Origin: Mesorhizobium ciceri WSM4083
Lineage (GTDB): Bacteria > Pseudomonadota > Alphaproteobacteria > Rhizobiales > Rhizobiaceae
Assembly (NCBI RefSeq): GCF_000519305.1
Contig: NZ_JAFG01000013.1
Span: 26,589 to 90,588 of the forward strand
Direction of reading: 5' to 3'
DNA: 64,000 nt
Of this stretch, positions 43,996-52,666 are shown in pieces. Made by a program: the position numbers and the translations under genes. How positions within the stretch are numbered: the stretch's first letter is position 1; every line of letters begins with the position of its first letter. The notes under the pieces were generated by a model. That model did no database searches. It saw nothing but the letters and a program-made list of their open reading frames with translations, and had not been told where the DNA came from.

Positions 43996-44964
43996 ATGGA
44001 AGATCGACAAATAAGACCCGGGACTGACGGAGCCGACGACAAGGCCGGCGAAGCCAAAGTGGACCTGATTGCGGTGGTCGTCGCGGTCAATGATGGTGAG
44101 CCCTGTCTTCTCACCATCGGTGAGGCGGACACCTTGCCCTCGGGACCATTTGCGCTCGAGCACCGATCGCCGCAATCCGGTTTGAGGGGGTGGGTCGAAC
44201 AGCAAACCGGCCACCCGCTTGGCTACATCGAACAACTCTACACGTTCGCCGATCGGGACCGTGTCGGGACCGAGCGCCAGCAGCGCGTCATCTCGATCAG
44301 CTATCTCGCGCTCACCCGGAAGGAACAGGCAACGGCCTCATGCGCGTGCGGCTGGCACAGCTGGTACGAATATTTTCCATGGGAGGACCACCGCTCCGGC
44401 ACACCACCGGAGGGACTGGATATTCTGCGAGCGCGCTTGGTTGAATGGGCAGACGCCGCCGGCGATCCGGCCACGCAGCGCGAACGCTGGCAGAGGGTGG
44501 CGATCGCCTTCGGCATTGACGAGCGCCATTGGAACGAGGAGCTCACGCTGCAGCGTTATGAGTTGCTCTACGAAGCAGCATTGGTCGAAGAGGCGAGCGG
44601 CGGAAAGGCCACGCCTCCGCCTGCGGCCGTTTCTGGCAAGGCGATGGTCGCAGACCATCGCCGCATTCTGGCCACAGGCGTTACGAGGCTGCGCTCCAAG
44701 ATCAAATACCGGCCGGTCGTATTCGAGCTCATGAGACCGACTTTCACGCTGCTCCAGCTGCAGCGAACCGTGGAAGCATTGGCTGGCAGGCTCATCGACA
44801 AACCCAACTTCCGCAGGCTTGTCGAGCAACAAGAGCTGGTCGAGGAGACTGGCGACACTTCGGTCGATACGGGCGGGCGGCCTGCAAAGCTCTATCGCTT
44901 CCGCCGTGCCGTGCTCGATGAAAGGGCTTTCGCAGGGACAAAATTGCCGCTTTCGCGGGCTTGA
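43996..44964 (+). CDS. nadQ: NadQ: Nudix-related transcriptional regulator of NAD synthesis
   Basis: A 322-residue protein with an N-terminal Nudix-like domain (KVDLIAVVVAVNDGEPCLLT, SPQSGLRGWVEQQTGHPLGY, IEQLYTFADRDR) that lacks a proper catalytic Nudix box. The C-terminal winged-helix DNA-binding part contains RPTFTLLQLQRTVEALAGRL, IDKPNFRRLV and TGGRPAKLYRFRRAVL. This is the NadQ/NrtR-like architecture found upstream of nadABC in alphaproteobacteria. NadQ represses de novo NAD genes in response to a nucleotide ligand. The stop codon lies within the nadABC promoter region. Confidence 0.88.
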   Translation: MEDRQIRPGTDGADDKAGEAKVDLIAVVVAVNDGEPCLLTIGEADTLPSGPFALEHRSPQSGLRGWVEQQTGHPLGYIEQLYTFADRDRVGTERQQRVISISYLALTRKEQATASCACGWHSWYEYFPWEDHRSGTPPEGLDILRARLVEWADAAGDPATQRERWQRVAIAFGIDERHWNEELTLQRYELLYEAALVEEASGGKATPPPAAVSGKAMVADHRRILATGVTRLRSKIKYRPVVFELMRPTFTLLQLQRTVEALAGRLIDKPNFRRLVEQQELVEETGDTSVDTGGRPAKLYRFRRAVLDERAFAGTKLPLSRA

Positions 44965-45008
44965 CATACCTTATAGTCAAGATAGAAATATTCCCCTTAT
45001 TGTCAGAT
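44961..45008 (+). promoter_or_regulatory. nadABC promoter with tandem repeat, candidate NadQ site
   Basis: TTGACA (44961-44966) and TAGAAA (44983-44988) with 16 bp between form a plausible promoter. Two direct repeats, CCTTATAGTCAAGAT (44969-44983) and CCTTATTGTCAGAT (44995-45008), cover the spacer and the expected transcription start, where a repressor would act. Confidence 0.5.
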
Positions 45009-45029
45009 CGAATATAATCGGAGGCGCTG

Positions 45030-46004
45030 ATGACTGGGGCGTTACCTACGGCCGCGTCTCTGTATGAGCGTGTCAGGCGGGTCATCCCGCCAGTCGAATG
45101 GTGTGGTTTTGTCGATGACATTGAGGCGATTCTCGCGCTGAAGCGCGAGCGCAATGCGGTCATCCTGGCGCACAATTACCAGACGCCGGAGATCTTCCAC
45201 TGCGTGGCTGACATTATCGGCGACAGCTTGGCGTTGGCCCGCAAGGCTGTGACGGTCGATGCTGAAGTCATCGTGCTGGCCGGCGTGCATTTCATGGCCG
45301 AGACAGCAAAGCTCCTCAACCCGGGCAAGACCGTGCTCATCCCCGATCTCGATGCCGGCTGCTCGCTGGCAGAGGCGATCACCGCGCAGGACGTGCGGTT
45401 GATGCGCCAACGTTATCCGGGCGTGCCAATCGTCACCTATGTCAACACCTCCGCCGCCGTAAAAGCGGAGTCCGACATCTGCTGCACTTCGGGCAATGCC
45501 AGGACGGTGGTTGAATCGCTCGGCGCGGCGCGTGTGATCATGCTGCCAGACGAGTATCTGGCGCAGAACGTCGCCGCCGAGACACAAGTCGAGATCATCG
45601 CCTGGCAGGGCCATTGCGAGGTGCATGAGCGCTTCACCCCTGCCGACATCAGGGAACTGCGCGATGCGCATCCAGGGATCATCGTGCTCGCGCATCCCGA
45701 ATGTCCGCCGGAAGTTGTCCTGGCGGCGGATTTCTCGGGCTCGACCGCCGCCATGTCGGAATATGTCGGCCGAGAAACGCCGGCACGCGTAGTCCTGATG
45801 ACGGAATGTTCGATGAGCGACAATGTCGCGGTCGCGCATCCCGACGTCGAGTTCGTGCGCCCTTGCAATCTTTGTCCGCATATGAAGCGCATTACGCTCG
45901 CCAACATTCGCGCCGCTCTGGAGGAGAACCGGCACGAGGTCCGGATCGAGCCCGGGATCGCCAGCCGCGCGCGCCTGGCGGTCGAGCGCATGCTTTCCAT
46001 ATGA
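45030..46004 (+). CDS. nadA: Quinolinate synthase NadA
   Basis: A 324-residue iron-sulphur enzyme that condenses iminoaspartate with dihydroxyacetone phosphate. AVILAHNYQTPEIFHCVADI, GDSLALARKAV, AGVHFMAETAKLLNPGKTVL and IPDLDAGCSLAEAI are typical; cluster cysteines are visible in ESDICCTSGNA, HPECPPEV and CNLCPHMKRI. GGAGGCGCTG precedes the ATG. The stop codon overlaps nadB (ATGA). Confidence 0.95.
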   Translation: MTGALPTAASLYERVRRVIPPVEWCGFVDDIEAILALKRERNAVILAHNYQTPEIFHCVADIIGDSLALARKAVTVDAEVIVLAGVHFMAETAKLLNPGKTVLIPDLDAGCSLAEAITAQDVRLMRQRYPGVPIVTYVNTSAAVKAESDICCTSGNARTVVESLGAARVIMLPDEYLAQNVAAETQVEIIAWQGHCEVHERFTPADIRELRDAHPGIIVLAHPECPPEVVLAADFSGSTAAMSEYVGRETPARVVLMTECSMSDNVAVAHPDVEFVRPCNLCPHMKRITLANIRAALEENRHEVRIEPGIASRARLAVERMLSI

Positions 46005-47548
46005 GCTGCGACATTCACGACATCGGCGGGGCGCCGATCATCATCGGCGCTGGCGTGGCGGGCCTAATGACGGCGCTTCATTTGGCGCCGCATCCGGTCG
46101 TGCTTCTGTCCAATGCGCCGCTGGGAACCGAAGCCTGCACCGCGCTGGCCCAGGGCGGTCTAGCGGCAAGTCTCGGCGGCGAGGACGGGCCGGAATTTCA
46201 TGTTTGCGACACGCTCGCAGCCGGTGACGGGCTCTGCGACGAGGCGACAGTGCGGCGACTTGTCCGAGCCGCGCCCAAAGCGATCAAGGCCCTCGAAGAC
46301 TTCGGCGTCGCGTTCGACCGCCACTTTGACGGGCGCTTGCGGCTCGGGCTCGAGGCGGCGCATTCGCATCGGCGGATCGTTCATGCTGGCGGCGACGCCA
46401 CGGGTCGCGAGCTGATCCGGGCGCTCATCGCCGCGGTGCGGTGCACAGCCTCGATCACCGTCCTGGAAAATGTGGAGGCTCGCCGGCTCGTCGTGGAAGA
46501 CGGCGGAATCATCGCCGTGCTCGCAGTTTCGCGCACCGGCACGATCGTCTTGCCCACCCGCCGCGCGGTGCTGGCAACCGGCGGCATCGGCGGCCTGTTT
46601 TGCGATACCACGAACCCCCCTGGCTCATGCGGGCACGGGCTGGCGCTCGCCGCATGGGCCGGGGCGGAGTTCGCGAACCTGGAATTCGTGCAGTTCCATC
46701 CGACCGCGCTCGACGGTCCACGCCGGCCGATGCCGCTGGTGAGCGAAGCGATTCGCGGCGAAGGCGCGGTACTCATCGACGAAGCAGGAGAACGGTTCCT
46801 GTCTGAAACGCCTGGCGGCGAGCTTGCACCTCGCGATGTGGTCGCGCGTGCGGTGTGGCAAAAGCTAGCTGATGGACACCGCGTATTCCTGGACGCCCGG
46901 CAATGCCTCGGCTCCAGGTTTAGCGATCGCTTTCCCGCCATCGCCAATGTGTGCCGCGAGGCAGACGTCGATCCCTCGGTCGACCCGATCCCAGTACGCC
47001 CGGCGGCCCATTATCACATGGGCGGCGTTGCCGTGGACGGAGCCGGGCGCAGCTCTGTCGAGGGCTTGTGGGCATGCGGCGAGGTGGCATGCACCGGTGT
47101 GCACGGCGCCAACCGCCTCGCCAGCAATTCGCTCACCGAAGCGGTGGTCACAGCGAGCTGGGTTGCTGAAAGCGTTGCCGGCACATCTCACGCCAGGCGC
47201 CGGCGCGTGTGTTCCACATTTGTGCCTGCACGGCCAGATCCTTCCTGCATCCGCCCGGTCGTCTCAACCGCACTGGGCATCATTCGGGACGGCGACGCGT
47301 TGCGCAATGGAGTAGCGAACTTGCTGCCGATCGCGGCTGGCAACGTGGCTGCATCCGATCCCGCGCTGGTCGCGCTGATGATCGCCATGGCGGCGTTGGG
47401 GCGCCAAGAGAGCCGTGGCTCGCACTTCCGCACCGATTTCCCCCGGCGCGATGCACAGGCCTGCCCCGCCCGGCTGACACTGCGCGGCGCAATGCAGGGC
47501 GCGGTCGCGCTTGGGTGGGCAGGCACGGTCACGGAGCACCGGACATGA
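46001..47548 (+). CDS. nadB: L-aspartate oxidase NadB
   Basis: A 515-residue flavoprotein; ATG 46001 overlaps the nadA stop codon. The FAD motif is APIIIGAGVAGLMTALHLAP; ACTALAQGGLAASLG, HSHRRIVHAGGDATGRELIR, LATGGIGGLF, EFVQFHPTALDGPRRPMPLV, HYHMGGVAVD and ANRLASNSLTEAVVTAS are conserved. It oxidises aspartate to iminoaspartate, passed to NadA. The length is normal for the family. Confidence 0.95.
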   Translation: MSCDIHDIGGAPIIIGAGVAGLMTALHLAPHPVVLLSNAPLGTEACTALAQGGLAASLGGEDGPEFHVCDTLAAGDGLCDEATVRRLVRAAPKAIKALEDFGVAFDRHFDGRLRLGLEAAHSHRRIVHAGGDATGRELIRALIAAVRCTASITVLENVEARRLVVEDGGIIAVLAVSRTGTIVLPTRRAVLATGGIGGLFCDTTNPPGSCGHGLALAAWAGAEFANLEFVQFHPTALDGPRRPMPLVSEAIRGEGAVLIDEAGERFLSETPGGELAPRDVVARAVWQKLADGHRVFLDARQCLGSRFSDRFPAIANVCREADVDPSVDPIPVRPAAHYHMGGVAVDGAGRSSVEGLWACGEVACTGVHGANRLASNSLTEAVVTASWVAESVAGTSHARRRRVCSTFVPARPDPSCIRPVVSTALGIIRDGDALRNGVANLLPIAAGNVAASDPALVALMIAMAALGRQESRGSHFRTDFPRRDAQACPARLTLRGAMQGAVALGWAGTVTEHRT

Positions 47549-48426
47549 AATCATTTGCCCCCCTTCCCTCGGCGCTGATTGAGCCGATCGTGCGCAGTGC
47601 CTTGCTGGAAGACCTGGGCAGAAGCGGCGACCTTACCAGCGACGCGGTGATCCCGCATGACTGCACAGCCACGTTGATGCTCAAGTCGCGCCAGACGGGA
47701 ATCGTTGCCGGCCTCGATCTGGTTGCCTTCGCCTTGCTCCTCGTCGAGCCAACGATCGAAATGCAAATCTGGCGCCCAGACGGCAGTGATGTCGCGGGAG
47801 GCGAGATCATTGCCAAGCTGTGCGGACCGGCGCGTGGCCTGCTCACGGCCGAGCGCACGGCGCTCAATTTCCTGTGCCGCCTGAGCGGCATTGCCACTGC
47901 CACGGCCGCGATGGTCGAGGCTGTGCGGGGCCATAAGGCAAAGATCGTATGCACGCGAAAAACGACGCCCGGCTTGCGCGCCCTGGAGAAATACGCCGTG
48001 CGTGTCGGCGGCGGCGCCAATCACCGTTTCGGGCTCGACGACGCCGTGCTGATCAAGGACAACCATATCGCCATCGCCGGCGACGTTCGAACGGCAATAG
48101 GGCGAGCGCGCGCCGCCGCGGGCCACATGGTGAAGATCGAGGTCGAGGTCGACACGCTGGATCAGCTCGATATAGCGCTCGCGCTGGGAGTCGACGCAGT
48201 GCTGCTCGACAATATGTCGATCGAAGATCTTGCGCGAGCCGTGGCGATGGTCAAGGGCCGCGTCATCACTGAGGCTTCCGGTCGGGTGACACCGATCACA
48301 GCGCCGGCAATCGCGGCGACCGGAGTAGATCTCATCTCCGTTGGATGGCTGACACACAGCGCGCCGATTCTCGACATCGGCATGGATATGCCGGCCCACG
48401 GGCACGATTGCAGCCATTTGAACTGA
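47545..48426 (+). CDS. nadC: Nicotinate-nucleotide pyrophosphorylase NadC
   Basis: A 293-residue quinolinate phosphoribosyltransferase. ATG 47545 overlaps the nadB stop codon. Motifs: ALLEDLGRSGDLTSDAVIP, TAERTALNFLCRLSGIATAT, CTRKTTPGLRALEKYAV, GGGANHRFGLDDAVLIKDNH and VDAVLLDNMSIEDL. It completes the nadABC set for nicotinate mononucleotide. Its stop codon overlaps an ATG (TGATG) that opens a short frame reaching bioB. Confidence 0.95.
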   Translation: MKSFAPLPSALIEPIVRSALLEDLGRSGDLTSDAVIPHDCTATLMLKSRQTGIVAGLDLVAFALLLVEPTIEMQIWRPDGSDVAGGEIIAKLCGPARGLLTAERTALNFLCRLSGIATATAAMVEAVRGHKAKIVCTRKTTPGLRALEKYAVRVGGGANHRFGLDDAVLIKDNHIAIAGDVRTAIGRARAAAGHMVKIEVEVDTLDQLDIALALGVDAVLLDNMSIEDLARAVAMVKGRVITEASGRVTPITAPAIAATGVDLISVGWLTHSAPILDIGMDMPAHGHDCSHLN

Positions 48427-48656
48427 TGGGAACGAAAATTGAAGAGCTGCCAGCTTCGGTGCTGCATGCGCAGACAAGGTGCTGCAACGGCCTGCACCCC
48501 CGTTGCGGTTCGGCTTCGACCCGCTGCGGTTCCAGGCGGGTTGCGCTGATGGATGGCTCATGTCGGACCAGACTCGCCGGCCACAAACTGCGGCATGCGT
48601 TCGTGGACCAGAAACAACGACTTTTCACGATGACGATCGGCAAGAGGTGGGGATGA
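48426..48656 (+). CDS. Possible 76-residue ORF bridging nadC and bioB
   Basis: The ATG at 48426 overlaps the nadC stop codon (TGATG) and the TGA at 48654 overlaps the bioB ATG (ATGA). The product, MGTKIEELPASVLHAQTRCC and so on, is Cys/Arg-rich with no recognised domain. Exact start/stop overlaps at both ends, as between all other genes in these operons, argue for translation; the odd composition argues against a functional protein. It may be a coupling relic joining the nad and bio operons. Confidence 0.3.
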   Translation: MGTKIEELPASVLHAQTRCCNGLHPRCGSASTRCGSRRVALMDGSCRTRLAGHKLRHAFVDQKQRLFTMTIGKRWG

Positions 48657-49633
48657 ACAAAGCCGTGGAATCAATGGACGGAGCACTGCCGCGATGGAAC
48701 CGCAAACAGGCCGAGGCTATCCACGCCATGCCGTTCAACGACCTGCTCTTCCTGGCCCAGACCATCCATCGGCAGAACTTCGATCGAAACCGGGTGCAGC
48801 TCAGCCGCCTGCTGAGCATCAAGACCGGCGGCTGCCCGGAGGATTGCGGCTATTGCAGCCAGTCTGCGCATCACGGAACTGGCCTGAAAGCGTCGAAGCT
48901 GATGGAGGTCGAGCGGGTCATCGCCGAGGCGGCCAAGGCGCGCGAGGCCGGCGCCACGCGCTATTGCATGGGCGCTGCCTGGCGAAATCCCAAGGCCCGC
49001 GACATGGACGCGATCGTGGCGATGGTGGAGGGTGTCAAGGCGCTCGGCATGGAAACCTGCATGACCCTGGGCATGCTGGATCTTGAGCAGGCCACTCGTC
49101 TAAAGAAGGCCGGCCTCGACTACTACAACCACAACATCGACACCTCCGAGCGTTATTACGGTGAGGTCGTCTCCACCAGGACCTTCGCCGACCGGCTGGA
49201 AACGCTAGAGCATGTGCGCGAGGCCGGCATGAAGGTCTGCTGTGGAGGCATTGTCGGGATGGGAGAGGAACGGGCTGACCGCATCGACATGCTGATCACG
49301 CTCGCGAATCTGCCCGAGCCGCCGGAAAGCGTGCCGATCAACATGCTGATCCCGATCGATGGCACGCCGCTCGGCCAGTCCAAACCCATCGATCCGATCG
49401 AATTCGTCCGTACCATTGCGCTCGCCCGCATCTTGATGCCGAAGTCGTATGTAAGGCTCTCCGCGGGCCGCACTGCCATGAGCGACGAGACGCAGGCGCT
49501 GTGCTTTTTTGCCGGCGCCAACTCGATCTTCGTCGGCGACACGCTGCTGACGGCGGATAATCCCGGCGAGGACAAAGACAGGCTTCTATTCCAGCGTCTC
49601 GGCATCGAGCCGATGGAATGTGAGGCCAAATGA
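48653..49633 (+). CDS. bioB: Biotin synthase BioB
   Basis: A 326-residue radical-SAM protein from ATG 48653 with AGAGGTGGGG upstream. The [4Fe-4S] motif is CPEDCGYCSQSAHH (Cx3Cx2C); YYNHNIDTSERYYGEV, GMKVCCGGIVGMGE and INMLIPIDGTPLG follow, and the cysteines and arginine of the [2Fe-2S] site are in place (MKVCCGG, YVRLSAGR). It inserts sulphur into dethiobiotin. First gene of bioBFDAZ; overlaps bioF (ATGA). Confidence 0.96.
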   Translation: MNKAVESMDGALPRWNRKQAEAIHAMPFNDLLFLAQTIHRQNFDRNRVQLSRLLSIKTGGCPEDCGYCSQSAHHGTGLKASKLMEVERVIAEAAKAREAGATRYCMGAAWRNPKARDMDAIVAMVEGVKALGMETCMTLGMLDLEQATRLKKAGLDYYNHNIDTSERYYGEVVSTRTFADRLETLEHVREAGMKVCCGGIVGMGEERADRIDMLITLANLPEPPESVPINMLIPIDGTPLGQSKPIDPIEFVRTIALARILMPKSYVRLSAGRTAMSDETQALCFFAGANSIFVGDTLLTADNPGEDKDRLLFQRLGIEPMECEAK

Positions 49634-50769
49634 ACGAGCCGCCGCTTGCCCGCTTTGAGGCGACCTTGCAGGGGTTGGCGCGCAAGGATCGGCTGCGGAC
49701 GCTTTCGCCGCGCACCGGGCTCGATTTCTCCTCGAACGACTATCTCGGACTTGCCGCCTCCAGGAGACTTGGCGATGCAGTCGCGTCGGCGATCGGACGG
49801 GGTACTCCGGTCGGCGCCACCGGATCGCGGCTGTTGCGCGGCAATGCACCGGAACACGAGGCACTGGAGGCGGACGCTGCGGCGTTCTTCGGAGCCGAAC
49901 GCGCGTTGTTCTTCGGCAGCGGCTATATCGCCAACTTCGCTCTTTTGAGCACACTGCCACAAAAGGGCGATCTGTTGATCCTCGACGAGCTCGCCCATGC
50001 CAGCATGCATGAAGGGGCGCAGGCCGGACGAGCCCAGTTCATTCTTTCCGGGCATAACGACGTCGACGCTGTCGAGGATACCATCAAGCGCTGGCGCGCG
50101 CATGGCGGCATGGGGCGCGTGTGGATCGCGATCGAAAGCCTCTACGGCATGGATGGCGAGTCGGCGCCATTGGAGAGCTTCGTTGCACTTGCCGATCGGC
50201 ACGAGGCCTTCATCGTCGTCGACGAGGCGCATGCTACCGGCGTCTGGGGACCGGACGGCCACGGCCTTGCGGCCGCATTCGAGGGCCGCGGCAATATCAT
50301 AGCCCTCCACACATGCGGCAAGGCACTGGGAGCATCCGGCGCGCTGGTTACCGGACCTGGAGTGCTGTGCGATTATCTCGTCAATCGTTGCCGGCCATTC
50401 ATCTATGCCACCGCGCCATCGCCGCTGATGGCAGTCGCTGCGCGCGAGGCGCTGGTGATAATATCCGAGGAGCCGATGCGCCGCGTTCAGTTGCGCGAGC
50501 GCATTTCCTTGGCGGGCCGGCAATTGGCCGAGCGGTGCGGGGTGACGCCCAGCGGCTCGCAGATCCAGCCGTTTGTCATCGGCGACGTCGCACGCACGAT
50601 GGCGGTGGCGGCGGCCTTGCAGGCGCGCGGCTTCGACATCCGCGGCATTCGTCCGCCGACCGTGGCCGAGGGAACATCGCGCCTGCGCATTTCACTGACG
50701 CTCAATGTCGGCGAGGCCGACATTTCGGCCATGGTCGAGGCCCTTGTCGAGGTACTGGCCTCGGTATGA
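49630..50769 (+). CDS. bioF: 8-amino-7-oxononanoate synthase BioF
   Basis: A 379-residue alpha-oxoamine synthase using pyridoxal phosphate. LDFSSNDYLGLA, GATGSRLLRGNAPEHEALEA, VDEAHATGVWG and the lysine box LHTCGKALGASGALVTG are present. It condenses pimeloyl-ACP (or -CoA) with alanine. The start overlaps bioB and the end overlaps bioD (ATGACC around 50766). Confidence 0.95.
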   Translation: MNEPPLARFEATLQGLARKDRLRTLSPRTGLDFSSNDYLGLAASRRLGDAVASAIGRGTPVGATGSRLLRGNAPEHEALEADAAAFFGAERALFFGSGYIANFALLSTLPQKGDLLILDELAHASMHEGAQAGRAQFILSGHNDVDAVEDTIKRWRAHGGMGRVWIAIESLYGMDGESAPLESFVALADRHEAFIVVDEAHATGVWGPDGHGLAAAFEGRGNIIALHTCGKALGASGALVTGPGVLCDYLVNRCRPFIYATAPSPLMAVAAREALVIISEEPMRRVQLRERISLAGRQLAERCGVTPSGSQIQPFVIGDVARTMAVAAALQARGFDIRGIRPPTVAEGTSRLRISLTLNVGEADISAMVEALVEVLASV

Positions 50770-51401
50770 CCAAGCGCCTCGTCGTCACCGGAACAAGCAC
50801 CGGAATAGGCAAGACAGTATTTTCGGCAGGGCTCGCCGGGCTGCTTGACGGCTTCTATTGGAAGCCGGTGCAATCTGGCCTGGACGAAGAGACCGACAGC
50901 GAGGTCATTGCCCGGCTTTCCGGCTTGCCCGCGGGGCGCGTCTTGCCGGAAGCCTATCGCTTGAAAAGCCCGCTCTCGCCGCATCGCTCGGCTGAGATCG
51001 ATGGCGTTGCCATCGAAGCGGCGGATCTTGCCTTTCCGCTTTTGCCGACACCGCTCGTAATCGAAGGCGCCGGCGGGTTGATGGTGCCGCTCAATCGACA
51101 GACAATGTTCATCGATATTTTCGAGCAGTGGCGGTTGCCGGTCATCCTATGCGCCGGCACCGCGCTCGGCACGATCAACCACACCTTGCTCTCGATAGAA
51201 GCGCTACGGACCCGTTCCATCCCGCTCCTCGGCATTGCATTCATCGGCGATGAAGTGACCGATACGCAACGGACAATCATTGAGTTGGGCGGCGTGCCGC
51301 AGCTCGGCAGGCTACCGCACCTCGATGAGCTGACAGCTGAAGAGCTGAGAGCAGCAATGATTGCCGGCTTCGACCTGGCCTTGATTGCCGGAGGGGAATG
51401 A
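50766..51401 (+). CDS. bioD: Dethiobiotin synthetase BioD
   Basis: A 211-residue ATP-dependent carboxylase. The P-loop VVTGTSTGIGKTVFSAGLAG opens the protein, with YWKPVQSGLDEETDSEVIAR, then VIEGAGGLMVPLNRQTMFID and LCAGTALGTINHTLLSIEAL. ATG 50766 overlaps the bioF stop codon; the stop overlaps bioA. It closes the ureido ring of dethiobiotin. Confidence 0.95.
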   Translation: MTKRLVVTGTSTGIGKTVFSAGLAGLLDGFYWKPVQSGLDEETDSEVIARLSGLPAGRVLPEAYRLKSPLSPHRSAEIDGVAIEAADLAFPLLPTPLVIEGAGGLMVPLNRQTMFIDIFEQWRLPVILCAGTALGTINHTLLSIEALRTRSIPLLGIAFIGDEVTDTQRTIIELGGVPQLGRLPHLDELTAEELRAAMIAGFDLALIAGGE

Positions 51402-52666
51402 TGTCGCAGTCTCGAGTCTGGCATCCGTTCACGCAGCACGCGCTTGAGCCGCCGATCCCTGAAATCGTGCTGACTGAAGGCGCCTATCTCCACAAGGCCG
51501 ACGGCGCTCGCATCCTGGATGCGATTTCTTCCTGGTGGGTGGTCACCCATGGCCACCGCCATCCCCGCATCATGAAGGCGATCCAGACGATCGCATCGAG
51601 CCTCGACCAGGTCATCTTCGCGGGCTTCACCCACGAGCCGGCCGAACGCTTGGCCGAGGCGCTTGTCGGCCTCGCTCCCGCCGGCCTGGACCGGGTGTTC
51701 TATTCCGACAGCGGCTCGACCTGCGTCGAAGTCGCACTGAAGATGGCGCTCGGCTACTTCCGCAACATCGGCGCGCCGCGCTCGCGCATCGTCGTCATGG
51801 AGCACAGCTATCATGGCGACACGATCGGCACGATGAGCGTCGGCGCCCGCGGCGTGTTCAACGCCGCCTACGAGCCTCTGCTGTTCGAGGTCGATACCAT
51901 TCCCTTCCCGGCCGCTGGGCGCGAGCAGGAGACGCTGGATCGCTTCGAGGCCGTGAGCCGCGACCGGCGCGCCGCCGCGCTGATCGTCGAGCCGCTCGTG
52001 CTTGGCGCCGGCGGCATGCTGATGTATCCGGCCTGGGTTCTGGCCGAATTGAAGAAGATCGCCGAGGCCTCCGGCACACTGCTGATCGCCGACGAGGTGA
52101 TGACCGGCTGGGGGCGCACTGGAACCATGTTCGCCTGCGAGCAGGCATCGATCTCGCCGGACATCCTTTGCACATCGAAAGGCTTGACCGGCGGCGCCAT
52201 TCCGCTGGCCGCTACGCTTGCCACCGACGCCGTCTTCCGGGCCCACTATTCGACGGACCGCAAGAAGACGTTCTTTCATTCGAGCTCCTACACCGCCAAT
52301 GCGATTGCTTGCGCGGCCGCACTCGCCAATGTCGAGATCTGGCGTGACGAGCCGGTGGCCGAGCGGATCGCGGCCTTGAGCGTGAAGCAGGCCGCTGGAC
52401 TGCAACGCTTTCGCGACAACCCTCGCTTCACCGACTGCCGAACCGTCGGCACGATCGCGGCCCTCGATCTGCGCACCGGCTCAGCTGGCTATCTGGCCGA
52501 GATCGGGCCAAAGCTGCGCGCTTTTTTCCTCGAGCGCGGCCTGCTCGTGCGCCCGCTCGGCAATGTCCTTTATCTTCTGCCGCCCTACTGCATCACCGGC
52601 GACGAGCTGGACGGGCTCTATGACGCGATCGAGGAGGCCGGCGAACGCTTCGGTTCGAGACTATGA
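51398..52666 (+). CDS. bioA: Adenosylmethionine-8-amino-7-oxononanoate aminotransferase BioA
   Basis: A 422-residue class-III aminotransferase. VWHPFTQHALEPPIPEIVLT, AISSWWVVTHGHRHP, DSGSTCVEVALKMALGYF, EHSYHGDTIGTMSVG, LIADEVMTGWGRTG and the PLP lysine in CTSKGLTGGAIPLAATLA are typical of BioA rather than other class-III enzymes. It uses SAM as amino donor. It overlaps bioD upstream and bioZ downstream. Confidence 0.95.
   Translation: MMSQSRVWHPFTQHALEPPIPEIVLTEGAYLHKADGARILDAISSWWVVTHGHRHPRIMKAIQTIASSLDQVIFAGFTHEPAERLAEALVGLAPAGLDRVFYSDSGSTCVEVALKMALGYFRNIGAPRSRIVVMEHSYHGDTIGTMSVGARGVFNAAYEPLLFEVDTIPFPAAGREQETLDRFEAVSRDRRAAALIVEPLVLGAGGMLMYPAWVLAELKKIAEASGTLLIADEVMTGWGRTGTMFACEQASISPDILCTSKGLTGGAIPLAATLATDAVFRAHYSTDRKKTFFHSSSYTANAIACAAALANVEIWRDEPVAERIAALSVKQAAGLQRFRDNPRFTDCRTVGTIAALDLRTGSAGYLAEIGPKLRAFFLERGLLVRPLGNVLYLLPPYCITGDELDGLYDAIEEAGERFGSRL

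Noticed and set aside
49156..50523. 455-codon minus-strand open frame
   Set aside because: Antisense to bioB and bioF, both with complete motifs; no ribosome site or domain.
50954..52405. 483-codon minus-strand open frame
   Set aside because: Antisense to bioD and bioA; composition mirrors the coding strand and no family is recognisable.
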